The notes beneath the pieces were generated by a model. That model worked only from the letters and a program-made list of their open reading frames with translations. It did not search any database and was not told where the DNA came from. From an uncultured Eubacteriales bacterium (GTDB taxonomy: Bacteria > Bacillota > Clostridia > Peptostreptococcales > Anaerovoracaceae): a stretch of DNA of 21,914 nt. The stretch covers positions 1 through 21,914 of the forward strand of contig CADBSL010000073.1 in assembly GCA_902797345.1 (NCBI GenBank), written 5' to 3'. Position numbers and translations under genes: made by a program. Below are positions 1 through 7,185 of the stretch, piece after piece. Each line of letters starts with the position of its first letter. The stretch's first letter is position 1.

Positions 1-1040
1 CCATCCCGTTTGGTGATCTCCCGGATCAAAGACGCCCCCGAAGAACTGAATCCAAGGACCCGAACCGCGTACTTCCGGGCCTTCCGCATTTCCTCCATGT
101 CTTCTTTTGTGATCCCCAGCAGGATCCGGATCAGCATCCGCTTCACTGCTGTCAGGGAATACCGCTTGCTTTTGATCAGCCCCAGGAGTTCCTCCAGACT
201 TTCAGCCTGGAGAGCAGCCCTGGCAGCCCGATTCTCCAGACCTTCCGTGACACCATCGATGGTCTTCAGGTCCTTCCGGGTCCTCAAAGTATACAGCAGC
301 AGCGGGAAAAGCGTTTTCGGATCCGCGATCCCGGTCCTGCCATAGACCGTCCGCAATTCCGGAGGGTAATAAGGGGAAAGTTCCGTGAGCCGGATATCGG
401 ACCGGACCATATCCCGGATCCAGCCGGCTCCTGCCATTTCCTGCACCGTATTGACCGAGTGGTACCCGGAGCCTTTTCGGGTGATCATCAGTGGTTTCAG
501 GGAGCTGTTCTGCTGCTTCAACTGCTTCAGGTATTCCACCGCCAGGATATTGTTGGGCTGGGAGATCTCCCGCTCCGCCGCATTCCCGGCCAGCTTCCGG
601 ACCGCTTCACTCCGGGATCTGGCGTAAGACAGGCCCTTTGCCAGACCTTTTTTCAACTCCTCCCGGTAGGCCGGTGTTTCCTCGGCCAGCCATTCCGCCA
701 GGGTCACGAGGCCCTCCGCCGGATCGGCCTCCACACCAAAGGAAAGCCCTTCGGCAACGCCCAGCCCCGACAGTATCCCCACGCCGGCCCGGGCAAACCC
801 TTCCGCCGAACTGCAGGCAAAGACAGCGGGCATTTCCAGGACCAGATCCGCACCGCAGCGGACAGCTGCCTCCGCCCTGGTCCACTTATCCAGAAGCGCC
901 GGCTCCCCCCGCTGCACAAAGTCACCGCTCATCACAGCGATCACCGCATCACACCCGGTCCTTCTCCGGGTCTCCTCGATATGATAAAAGTGCCCGTTAT
1001 GAAACGGGTTATATTCTGCGATTATTCCATATACTTTCAT
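1..1040 (-). CDS. tmcAL: tRNA(Met) cytidine acetate ligase TmcAL, 3' end cut by the window edge
   Basis: TmcAL (YlbM, formerly DUF795) uses ATP and acetate to acetylate the wobble cytidine of elongator tRNA-Met. The visible 346 codons begin MKVYGIIAEYNPFHNGH, the nucleotidyltransferase-type ATP-binding signature of the family. They continue with MSGDFVQRGEPA near residue 37, SFGVEAD near 107, QPNNILAVEYL near 165 and IKSKRYSLTAVKRML near 295, all family hallmarks in the usual order. Family members are about 400 residues, so roughly 50 C-terminal residues lie outside the window. The ATG at 1040 is fixed by the conserved N-terminus, but no Shine-Dalgarno sequence precedes it. An intrinsic terminator separates it from the upstream gene and I see no clear promoter in the 68 nt between them, so expression may depend on read-through. 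The family assignment is secure. Confidence 0.95.
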   Translation of the reverse strand, partial: MKVYGIIAEYNPFHNGHFYHIEETRRRTGCDAVIAVMSGDFVQRGEPALLDKWTRAEAAVRCGADLVLEMPAVFACSSAEGFARAGVGILSGLGVAEGLSFGVEADPAEGLVTLAEWLAEETPAYREELKKGLAKGLSYARSRSEAVRKLAGNAAEREISQPNNILAVEYLKQLKQQNSSLKPLMITRKGSGYHSVNTVQEMAGAGWIRDMVRSDIRLTELSPYYPPELRTVYGRTGIADPKTLFPLLLYTLRTRKDLKTIDGVTEGLENRAARAALQAESLEELLGLIKSKRYSLTAVKRMLIRILLGITKEDMEEMRKARKYAVRVLGFSSSGASLIREITKRD

Positions 1041-1108
1041 AACATTCAGGTGAGAAACGGGAGAAGAGAAAAGCGAAGGGCCTTCCCCGATCTCCCATTT
1101 TCAATCTT

Positions 1109-1138
1109 AAAAAAAGCCGGTGGATGCCGGCTTTTTTG
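1109..1138 (-). terminator. Intrinsic terminator after the coiled-coil gene
   Basis: On the minus strand a stem AAGCCGG / CCGGCTT with a 5-nt loop is followed by a run of seven T residues, four bases after the stop codon at 1143. The flanking A and T runs also make it terminator-like on the plus strand. It should end the asp23-recG-rsmD-coaD transcription unit before tmcAL. Confidence 0.88.
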
Positions 1139-1142
1139 ATTC

Positions 1143-1736
1143 TTATTCTTCGATATACTCTTCTTCTTCCTCCTCGATGGGAAGGAAGTTTTCGTCCAGA
1201 GAATCTCTGGCGTTGGATTTCACACTTTCCTGGTATGCCAGGTTGTTGATCTCCGCTTTGTTGTCCGTCAGGGTCTCCGTTACCTGGTCGAAGGATTTCT
1301 TCAGGTTTTCGTACATGTCTTTCATATAGACTCTGTTGGCATATTCGACCCGTTCGATCATGGAGTTCATCACGTTATCGATGTACTCGTAAGTCCGCAT
1401 CTTCAGATTGCGGCTCTGCATATCGGCGTTGGAGATGATCTCTTCTGCCTTGACTCTGGCCCGGTTGGTGATCTCGTCCCGGTCCACCATCGCTTCGGAC
1501 TGAGCTCTGGCTTCTTCCAGCATCGCGCTGCGTTCATTCTCCGCCTCGCTGATGATCCGTTTCTGTTCATCATTGATCCACTGCGCTCTCTGCAGCTCTT
1601 CCGGCAGTTCCACCCGGATCTCCTTGATGATCTCGATGAGATCTTCCGCGTCCAACAGTGATTTACCGGTGAGAGGTACCTTGGAAGCACCCTGTACTAT
1701 TTCTTCAAGTTCTTCTAATAACTGCAATACTTTCAT
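1143..1736 (-). CDS. Coiled-coil protein resembling V-type ATPase subunit H / F0 subunit b
   Basis: The 197-residue product is soluble and highly charged, with long predicted helices. Residues about 45-125 are rich in Glu, Arg, Ala and Gln in heptad-like order (AENERSAMLEEARAQSEAM), the pattern that gives hits to ATP synthase stalk subunits and DivIVA-like proteins. The C-terminus is strongly acidic (PIEEEEEEYIEE). There is no membrane segment, and no other ATPase genes lie nearby, so a true ATPase role is unlikely. Similar proteins occur next to coaD in other Clostridia and are annotated only as ATPase-like; the function is unknown. A GGAGG lies about 7 nt before the ATG, and the gap to coaD is 13 nt, so the two are co-transcribed. 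A terminator follows directly. Confidence 0.8.
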   Translation of the reverse strand: MKVLQLLEELEEIVQGASKVPLTGKSLLDAEDLIEIIKEIRVELPEELQRAQWINDEQKRIISEAENERSAMLEEARAQSEAMVDRDEITNRARVKAEEIISNADMQSRNLKMRTYEYIDNVMNSMIERVEYANRVYMKDMYENLKKSFDQVTETLTDNKAEINNLAYQESVKSNARDSLDENFLPIEEEEEEYIEE

Positions 1737-1749
1737 GTTTCAGCCTCCA

Positions 1750-2226
1750 TCATCTTTTATAATTTTTCATATATTCATAAATCGTATCCGGAACCATGTC
1801 GCTGAAATCTCCTCCCAGAGAATACAGTTCCCGCACAGCACTGGAGCTGATATAGGAATACCGTTCGTCGGTCATGAGAAATACAGTTTCCATTCCTTTA
1901 TAAAGTTTCGAATTGATCTGGGCCATCTGTATCTCGTATTCGAAGTCCAGGGTCGCACGCAACCCTCTGAGCACTGCCTGGATCTGATTCGCTTTGAGAT
2001 AGTCAGCCAGGAGCCCTTCAAACATCACCACCCGGACATTTGGAAACGGAGCAACGACGCTCTCGACCATCTCCTTCCGTTCTTCGATGGAAAACAGGGT
2101 TTTTTTGTTGACGTTTTGGATGATGCCGACGATCAGCTCATCCGCGATCCTGGCTCCCCGTTCGATCAGGTCAGCGTGCCCCTTTGTCATTGGGTCGAAG
2201 CTCCCCGTATACATTAATTTCTTCAT
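1750..2226 (-). CDS. coaD: Phosphopantetheine adenylyltransferase
   Basis: CoaD transfers AMP from ATP to 4'-phosphopantetheine to give dephospho-CoA, the penultimate step of coenzyme A synthesis. At 158 residues it is the usual length. It shows the nucleotidyltransferase motif TGSFDPMTKGH (residues 7-17, with the catalytic His of the T/HxGH motif), RGLRA (87-91) and the C-terminal YISSSAVREL segment (from about 125), which matches the ISSTxVR motif. Its ATG overlaps the rsmD stop codon as ATGA, indicating translational coupling. The rsmD-coaD pair is common in bacteria. I am sure of this call. Confidence 0.97.
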   Translation of the reverse strand: MKKLMYTGSFDPMTKGHADLIERGARIADELIVGIIQNVNKKTLFSIEERKEMVESVVAPFPNVRVVMFEGLLADYLKANQIQAVLRGLRATLDFEYEIQMAQINSKLYKGMETVFLMTDERYSYISSSAVRELYSLGGDFSDMVPDTIYEYMKNYKR

Positions 2227-2822
2227 TGCTCTCCTATAGGTGCCACCTCATCTTGGTCCCCGGATCCCTCGGGGATCTCCCGGTATCGGTAGATCGTGAC
2301 CAGGATCAGGCCGTATTTTCTTTCCTTGATGAGTTCGAGTCTGGGATCCAGCCCCTTCAGCGACTGCTTCTCTCCGTGTTCCATCACCAGTACCGCCCCA
2401 TCCCGGAGCTTCCCCTTTTCCAAAAGAAGGTCACTGGCAGGTTTCCACAGATCCAGCCCGTAGGGAGGATCCAAAAATACCAGGTCCGCCGGAGCATCGA
2501 ACTGCTCCACCGCTTTCCGAAAATCTCCGAAAACACAGCGGCTCCGGTCTTCCAATCGGCAGTCTCTCAGGTTCTTCCGGGTCAGGTCGTAGCTGTTCCG
2601 GCTCCGGTCGCAGAAATAAGCTTTTCCCGCGCCGCGGCTCAGAGCTTCGATCCCCAGCCCTCCGGTGCCGGAAAAAAGGTCATACACCACGGTGTCTTCC
2701 TCCAGAAATCCACCGATCAGATTGAACATGGATTCCTTGACCCGATCCGTCGTGGGCCGTACGGCGTCATCCTTCGGAACACTTAGTTTTCTTCCTCTCA
2801 GTTCCCCGCCGATGACTCTCAT
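2223..2822 (-). CDS. rsmD: 16S rRNA (guanine(966)-N(2))-methyltransferase
   Basis: RsmD methylates N2 of G966 in the 30S subunit using S-adenosylmethionine. The 199-residue protein begins MRVIGGELRGRKL, as the family does. It carries the SAM-binding motif DLFSGTGGLGIEALSRGA (48-65) and the catalytic DPPY (118-121). A short hydrophilic tail after about residue 183 (EIPEGSGDQDEVAP) extends slightly beyond typical homologues. It has its own RBS (AGGAGGG at 2829-2835) and a good promoter 34 nt upstream of the ATG, so rsmD-coaD and the following gene can be expressed independently of recG. Confidence 0.96.
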   Translation of the reverse strand: MRVIGGELRGRKLSVPKDDAVRPTTDRVKESMFNLIGGFLEEDTVVYDLFSGTGGLGIEALSRGAGKAYFCDRSRNSYDLTRKNLRDCRLEDRSRCVFGDFRKAVEQFDAPADLVFLDPPYGLDLWKPASDLLLEKGKLRDGAVLVMEHGEKQSLKGLDPRLELIKERKYGLILVTIYRYREIPEGSGDQDEVAPIGEQ

Positions 2823-2855
2823 ACCTTTCCCTCCTGAATGCCTACTCTTCAGATA

Positions 2856-2885
2856 ATTTTATCACAGTAACATGACCCATAGCAA
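2856..2885 (-). promoter_or_regulatory. Promoter for rsmD-coaD unit
   Basis: Read on the minus strand, the -35 is TTGCTA (2880-2885), the spacer is 18 nt and the -10 is TAAAAT (2856-2861), preceded by TGA to give an extended -10 (TGnTAAAAT). It sits in the 90-nt gap between recG and rsmD, the only sizeable gap on this side of asp23. This is sequence match only; no start site is known. Confidence 0.68.
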
Positions 2886-2912
2886 GAAAAAATGCAAAAA
2901 ATACCCTTATTT

Positions 2913-4952
2913 TTATAATCCGGGGTCTAAATCTCCATACATTTCAAAGATCCTCTCTCGAATATCCTCGTTTTTGGGAAGTTGGAGCAAAGGATCTTCC
3001 CCCAGGATCTTTTCCGTTTCCGGAGCGGTCCGTTTTAAGATCTTGGAATGCCGGTAGATATCCGCGATCTTCATCTCCGGAACGCCGTGCTGACGAAGGC
3101 CAAAGAATTCTCCCGTCCCCCTCAGCATCAGGTCCTTTTCCGCGATAACAAAACCGTCGCCGGTCTCTTCCATGACCTGGGAACGCTGGCGGGCCACTTC
3201 TGTCTCCCCGTCCAGCACCAGGATACAGTAGGACTGTTCTTCTCCCCGGCCCACCCGGCCGCGAAGCTGGTGCATCTGAGCCAGGCCGAACCGTTCGGAG
3301 TTTTCAATGATCATCACCGTGGCATTCGGCACATTGATCCCCACTTCGATGACCACGGTGGACACCAGGACATGGATCTTTCCCGCCTTGAAGTCGGTCA
3401 TGATCCGGTCCTTTTCTGCCTGGTTCATCCGGCCGTGGATCAGCGCCGTCTCAAAGGGCGCCAGGGTTTTCTTCGTTTCCTCGTAGATCTCTTCCGCACT
3501 TCGGACCGGAAGAGCCTCCGAGCTTTCGATCAGCGGCGCCACGATGTAGGCTTGCCGCCCTTTCTCCAGTTCTTTTCGGAGGAATTCATAGGCTTTCCCC
3601 CGTTTCTCTGCCGGGCAGACCCGGGTACGGATCTCCTTCCGACCGGCGGGTTTGTCCCGGATGATGGAGATGTCCATGTCTCCATACATCACTAACGCCA
3701 GCGTCCGGGGGATCGGCGTCGCCGTCATCACAAGGATGTGGGGCTCTTTCCCTTTTTTGCTCAGGGCCTCCCGTTGGGATACGCCGAACCGGTGCTGCTC
3801 ATCCGTCACCACCAGGGCCAGCTTTTTGTATTTCACAGCCTTTCCGAAGATCGCGTGGGTCCCGATCACCAGGTCCACGTCTCCTTCCGTGATCCCCTCC
3901 AGGATCTCCCGGCGTCGGGCTGTCGGCAGGCCGGAGGTCAATAGCTCGACCCGGATCCCGGTATCCCGGAACAGCTCGGAGAAGGTCTCCAGATGCTGCT
4001 GCGCCAGGATCTCCGTGGGAGCCATCAACGCCGCCTGATATCCGTTTCGGATCACTTTATAGATCGCAGCGGCGCTGACGATGGTTTTGCCGCTGCCCAC
4101 ATCTCCCTGGACCAGCCGGTTCATCCTCCTCTCGGAGGTCATATCCCTGCAAATATCCCGAATGGTATCCTGCTGGTCTTTGGTCAGCTCATAGGGAAGC
4201 TTCTCCAGCATTTCCTTCTCATAGGGTGTTTCCTCCAGGATGAAGTTGGACAGGGTCTGGGAGAACAGGTTTTTCATCAGTCCCAGTCCCAGGCTGAACA
4301 TCAGCAATTCTTCGAAGATCAGCCGGTACTTTGCCACCCGCATATGCTGCTCGCTCTCCGGGAAGTGGATGTTTTCCAGTGCAAAATCCAAATCACAGAG
4401 TTCGTTCCGCTTCCGGATCTCTTCCACCAGCGGGTCCCAGCCCCGCGCCCGAAGTTCCAGCGCCTGAGCCGCTGCCTTCCGCCGGTCGTTTTGCGTAACG
4501 CCGGAAGTGAGAGGATAGACCGGAAGGATCCGGTCCTCTTCCGAATCATCCACCCTTCCCATGGCAGGGTGCAGCATCACCGGATAGCCCGCATTCTTGC
4601 TGACTTTTCCGAAAAACCAGTATTCCCGCTCCCGTGCGCCCTGGGAAGAGAGCCCCTTTTCCATGTATCCGGCGTTGAAAAATAAGATCTCCATCCGCCC
4701 GGTTTCGTCTTCCACCAAAAGGCGAAGAGTCCTGCGGCCCCGGCCTGTATACCGGCCTTTTTTCATCGCCCGGATCTTTCCCCGGATCATGGCAGTCTCA
4801 TCCGGGACCAGCTCTTCGATCTTCTTCACATTCCGTCGGTCTTCGTACTCTCTCGGGAAGGACTTCACCACATCCTCCACCGTATACAGCCCCAGTTTTT
4901 CAAATTTTTCCGCTTTTTTCGGGCCGATGCCCTTGAGCTTTGTCAGTTCCAT
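2913..4952 (-). CDS. recG: ATP-dependent DNA helicase RecG
   Basis: RecG is a monomeric superfamily 2 helicase that reverses stalled replication forks and migrates Holliday junctions. The 679 residues match the family length. The N-terminal wedge domain starts LKGIGPKKAEKFEKLG, and the OB-fold region covers about 50-150. Helicase motifs are Walker A GDVGSGKT (283-290), motif Ia APTEILAQQH, Walker B DEQHRFG (384-390), motif III TATPIPRT (410-417) and motif VI QLRGRVGRG (562-570). The RecG-specific GEFFGLRQHG near 614-623 is also present. It lies 8 nt after asp23, clearly one transcript. In many Bacillota fakA stands between asp23 and recG; it is absent here. Confidence 0.98.
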   Translation of the reverse strand: MELTKLKGIGPKKAEKFEKLGLYTVEDVVKSFPREYEDRRNVKKIEELVPDETAMIRGKIRAMKKGRYTGRGRRTLRLLVEDETGRMEILFFNAGYMEKGLSSQGAREREYWFFGKVSKNAGYPVMLHPAMGRVDDSEEDRILPVYPLTSGVTQNDRRKAAAQALELRARGWDPLVEEIRKRNELCDLDFALENIHFPESEQHMRVAKYRLIFEELLMFSLGLGLMKNLFSQTLSNFILEETPYEKEMLEKLPYELTKDQQDTIRDICRDMTSERRMNRLVQGDVGSGKTIVSAAAIYKVIRNGYQAALMAPTEILAQQHLETFSELFRDTGIRVELLTSGLPTARRREILEGITEGDVDLVIGTHAIFGKAVKYKKLALVVTDEQHRFGVSQREALSKKGKEPHILVMTATPIPRTLALVMYGDMDISIIRDKPAGRKEIRTRVCPAEKRGKAYEFLRKELEKGRQAYIVAPLIESSEALPVRSAEEIYEETKKTLAPFETALIHGRMNQAEKDRIMTDFKAGKIHVLVSTVVIEVGINVPNATVMIIENSERFGLAQMHQLRGRVGRGEEQSYCILVLDGETEVARQRSQVMEETGDGFVIAEKDLMLRGTGEFFGLRQHGVPEMKIADIYRHSKILKRTAPETEKILGEDPLLQLPKNEDIRERIFEMYGDLDPGL

Positions 4953-4960
4953 ACTCGATC

Positions 4961-5365
4961 CTACCCTTTGATCAGAATATCCCTCTCCAGGATCTTCCGA
5001 CTCTTTGCAGACGATCTCAATCCGATGATCCGAAGGGCGATCTCTGCCGGTTCGATGTCCGCCTGCTCCTTCAGCTCTTCCCGGATCTCCCGGATCAGCC
5101 GTTCCGTGACCCCGGAGATGGAACTGCCAAACTGCAGGATCAGATCCACCTCGATCCGGATCCCTTCTTCTTTCTCTTTGGTGATCCGGATATAGTTCTT
5201 GTCCCGGTCAAAGGCGAAGCGGGACATGACGGAAGACCGGATCCCATTGGCATTGGTGATCCCATAGACTTCCGGATGTTTCAGGATCGTTTCTTTGATG
5301 ATCTTGGCTGCAGCCGGCCGTTCGATATCGATGACGCCGTACTGAGTTTCAACTCTTTCCAACAT
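4961..5365 (-). CDS. Asp23/Gls24 family protein (YloU-like)
   Basis: This small 134-residue protein belongs to the Asp23/Gls24 (DUF322) family, named for alkaline-shock and general-stress proteins. Family features seen are the opening ETQYGVIDIERPAAAKI, a central beta-rich stretch with IRIEVDLILQFGSSI near 70-84 and the helical VTERLIREIREEL near 87-99. There is no signal peptide or membrane helix. It is the first gene of the minus-strand unit leading into recG and is divergent from rpmB, exactly the position of yloU in Bacillus subtilis. The RBS (AAGGTGA at 5372-5378) and promoter are visible upstream. Its biochemical role is unknown; the family call is firm. Confidence 0.93.
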   Translation of the reverse strand: MLERVETQYGVIDIERPAAAKIIKETILKHPEVYGITNANGIRSSVMSRFAFDRDKNYIRITKEKEEGIRIEVDLILQFGSSISGVTERLIREIREELKEQADIEPAEIALRIIGLRSSAKSRKILERDILIKG

Positions 5366-5395
5366 AACTAATCACCTTTTTTCATCTGTTTCCTT

Positions 5396-5426
5396 ATTCT
5401 ATCATATCCCAAAAGCGGATTCTCAA
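5396..5426 (-). promoter_or_regulatory. Promoter for asp23-recG unit
   Basis: On the minus strand, -35 TTGAGA (5421-5426) and -10 TAGAAT (5396-5401) are separated by 19 nt. The long spacer is offset by an extended -10 (TGA directly before TAGAAT). It is back to back with the rpmB promoter. The T-rich run at 5427-5442 lies just upstream of both -35 elements and may serve as an UP element. Confidence 0.65.
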
Positions 5427-5453
5427 TTTTTTTCTTTTTTTTGAAAAAATGAT

Positions 5454-5482
5454 TTTACAACTTCAATATCTTGTGTTATACT
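5454..5482 (+). promoter_or_regulatory. Promoter for rpmB
   Basis: The -35 is TTTACA (5454-5459), followed by a 17-nt spacer and the -10 TATACT (5477-5482) with an extended TGT element in front. This near-consensus housekeeping promoter, with an A/T-rich run upstream, fits a highly expressed ribosomal protein gene. The 5' leader would be about 60 nt; I see no stable structure or ribosomal-protein autoregulatory element in it. Confidence 0.75.
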
Positions 5483-5549
5483 TTTATCTGTTCAGTGCAT
5501 AAAAACAATAATCATTGAAATAAACATCATTCAGGGGGAGGTGTAGCAC

Positions 5550-5741
5550 ATGTCAAGAAGATGTGAAGTTTGCGGCAAAGGACAGGTTTCCGGTAATCAG
5601 GTCAGCCATTCCAACAGACACAGCAAGAGAAAATGGAACGCAAACATCCAGACTGTACGTATCAATGACAACGGAACAGTCAGAAGAGCAAAAGTCTGCA
5701 CAAGATGCATGAGATCCGGCAAGATCGAAAGAGCGATCTAA
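5550..5741 (+). CDS. rpmB: 50S ribosomal protein L28
   Basis: L28 is a small protein of the large ribosomal subunit. At 63 residues it is full length and starts MSRRCEVCGKGQVSGNQVSHSN. It keeps the central SKRKWNANIQTVR and ends VCTRCMRSGKIERAI. Two CxxC pairs (C5/C8 and C51/C54) mark it as the zinc-binding form. The RBS GGGGGAGGTG ends 6 nt before the ATG. It is a single-gene unit read against its neighbours, the same orientation quirk as in Bacillus subtilis, with its own promoter and terminator. Confidence 0.98.
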   Translation: MSRRCEVCGKGQVSGNQVSHSNRHSKRKWNANIQTVRINDNGTVRRAKVCTRCMRSGKIERAI

Positions 5742-5769
5742 CCCTGATTCTTCATAATGCAGCAAATCA

Positions 5770-5793
5770 CCCCGCCAAACGGCGGGGCTTTTT
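5770..5793 (+). terminator. Intrinsic terminator of rpmB
   Basis: A perfect 7-bp stem CCCCGCC / GGCGGGG with an AAAC loop is followed by CTTTTTA, 28 nt after the rpmB stop. The convergent thiN ends 51 nt beyond. On the minus strand the same stem is followed only by TGATTT, so it may also slow, but less surely end, the long minus-strand transcript. Confidence 0.92.
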
Positions 5794-5844
5794 ATTTGTT
5801 TCAGTATCAAAAGGATCCAATCCTCCGACTCAGGTCTTCCGACT

Positions 5845-6495
5845 CTAGTCTCTCGTATAGATGATCAGCATCCGGCCCTTCTCCAGCCGGACCTTCGCCA
5901 GATTGGTCTCCACTTCGTTGCTGACGCACCGGGTCACTTTATCCAGGCCCAGATCCGTCTTTTCCAGTTCGTATTTCATGCCGGTGATCTCCAGCCCCTC
6001 ACAATGGGTCAAAGGCACCAGAGATACCGTCCAGCCTTCCGGAGCATCCGCCAGGGACCGTTCCACCGGCTCGCCTTCTGCCATCAGCGCCATGATGATG
6101 TTGTGATCACCTACGATCCGTCCCCGGATATTCTTCTCTTCCAATTCAAACAGCATCAGCATATTCGCCAGAGAATGGTCCATCCGGGTCCCCAGCGCCC
6201 CGTACAGATCGATCTGCTCGTAATCATACTTTGCCAGGAAATCCAGGGCGCTTTTCATATCGGTGCACTCCCGGACCTCTTCGTTCATGTGGTGCTTCAC
6301 CACGCCCAGCATTTCCATTTCCATATTGACCACGCCTTCCACGGAGTCAAAATCTCCGATCAGAGCGTGGGGGCACTCCGACACGGCGCTGAGGTAATTG
6401 GCGCCTCCGTCACAGGCCATGATAAACCGATATTGTTTAAAATCTACTCCCGTCAGATCACAGTTTCCGGAACCGACGATCATCGCTTTCTTCAT
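5845..6495 (-). CDS. thiN: Thiamine pyrophosphokinase
   Basis: This enzyme transfers pyrophosphate from ATP to thiamine to make thiamine diphosphate, allowing salvage of the vitamin. The 216 residues are normal for the family. Motifs are DGGANYL (29-35), GDFDS (47-51, metal/ATP binding), the ECTDMKSAL segment at about 76-84 (usual D-x-T/M-A helix) and GTRMDHSLAN (102-111, thiamine pocket). It is the last gene of the minus-strand block and follows rpe after a single base. No thiamine riboswitch is present upstream. In Bacillus subtilis the tiny gene spoVM follows this one; I found no counterpart here. Confidence 0.95.
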   Translation of the reverse strand: MKKAMIVGSGNCDLTGVDFKQYRFIMACDGGANYLSAVSECPHALIGDFDSVEGVVNMEMEMLGVVKHHMNEEVRECTDMKSALDFLAKYDYEQIDLYGALGTRMDHSLANMLMLFELEEKNIRGRIVGDHNIIMALMAEGEPVERSLADAPEGWTVSLVPLTHCEGLEITGMKYELEKTDLGLDKVTRCVSNEVETNLAKVRLEKGRMLIIYTRD

Positions 6496-6496
6496 T

Positions 6497-7162
6497 TTAC
6501 TTCATTCCTTTCAGGATATCCATGAATTTGCCGGTCTCCGCTGCCGGATCCTCTGCGGAGAAAATCGCTGAGCCGGCCACCAGCACATTCGCCCCTGCCG
6601 CCAGGACTTTCCGGGCATTGGCGGGCTTCACGCCGCCGTCTACTTCGATATCCACTCTGTAGCCGCCCTTTTCGATCATCTCCCGAAGTTCATAGATCTT
6701 CCGCAGGCCGGATTCGATGAAGGACTGTCCGCCGAATCCCGGGTTGACGGTCATGATGATCACCATGTCGATGTATTCCAGGATCTCGTCCAGTGTCCGA
6801 AGGGAGGTGGCAGGGTTGATGGCCACGCCGGCCTTCACACCCAGAGAACGGATGTACTGCACGGTCCGGTGAAGGTGCACACAGGCTTCCTGGTGGACGG
6901 TGATGTATTCCGTATTCTCAAAGACGAACTTGTCGATATACCGATCCGGTTCCTCGATCATCAGGTGCACGTCAAAGGGCATCTTCGTCTTTCCGATAAG
7001 GCCCTGCAGTACCACCGGCCCGATGGTGATATTGGGAACGAAATGCCCGTCCATCACATCGATATGGAGCATATCCGCTCCGCCTTCTTCCACTTTTCTG
7101 ACATCCTCGATCAACTGTCCGAAATCTGCAGACAGCAAAGAGGGGGATAATTTGTAATCCAT
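6497..7162 (-). CDS. rpe: Ribulose-phosphate 3-epimerase
   Basis: Rpe interconverts ribulose 5-phosphate and xylulose 5-phosphate in the pentose phosphate pathway. The 221-residue TIM barrel opens with LSPSLLSADFGQL and has metal ligands in LHIDVMDG (His33, Asp35), His66 in DVHLMIEEP and the catalytic Asp in VDGGV near 175. The phosphate-binding NPGFGGQSF motif is near 140. The RBS TAGGAG lies 9-10 nt before the ATG. It lies between rsgA (23-nt gap) and thiN, in the standard order rsgA-rpe-thiN. Confidence 0.97.
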   Translation of the reverse strand: MDYKLSPSLLSADFGQLIEDVRKVEEGGADMLHIDVMDGHFVPNITIGPVVLQGLIGKTKMPFDVHLMIEEPDRYIDKFVFENTEYITVHQEACVHLHRTVQYIRSLGVKAGVAINPATSLRTLDEILEYIDMVIIMTVNPGFGGQSFIESGLRKIYELREMIEKGGYRVDIEVDGGVKPANARKVLAAGANVLVAGSAIFSAEDPAAETGKFMDILKGMK

Positions 7163-7185
7163 GTTGTTGAGCTCCTATCTTTTAT

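Noticed and set aside
459..1139. Long plus-strand open frames over tmcAL
   Set aside because: They are antisense to a clearly conserved gene, lack RBSs and give Pro/Arg-rich non-protein-like sequence.
2897..2914. A/T-only hairpin AAAAATA / TATTTTT at the recG stop codon, a possible terminator
   Set aside because: The stem has no G-C pairs apart from the loop region and no proper T tail; too weak to call a terminator.
5553..5810. Minus-strand frame across rpmB, checked for a spoVM-like or other small gene
   Set aside because: It starts at TTG, runs through the rpmB terminator and is antisense to L28. No SpoVM-like amphipathic peptide is encoded in 5742-5844.
5821..5845. Direct repeat TCCGACTC twice, 14 nt apart, downstream of thiN
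   Set aside because: Eight bases, no wider repeat or target-site structure; most likely chance.
7163..7185. Possible TPP riboswitch or other leader before rpe-thiN
   Set aside because: The gap is only 23 nt and holds just the rpe RBS; no room for a riboswitch.
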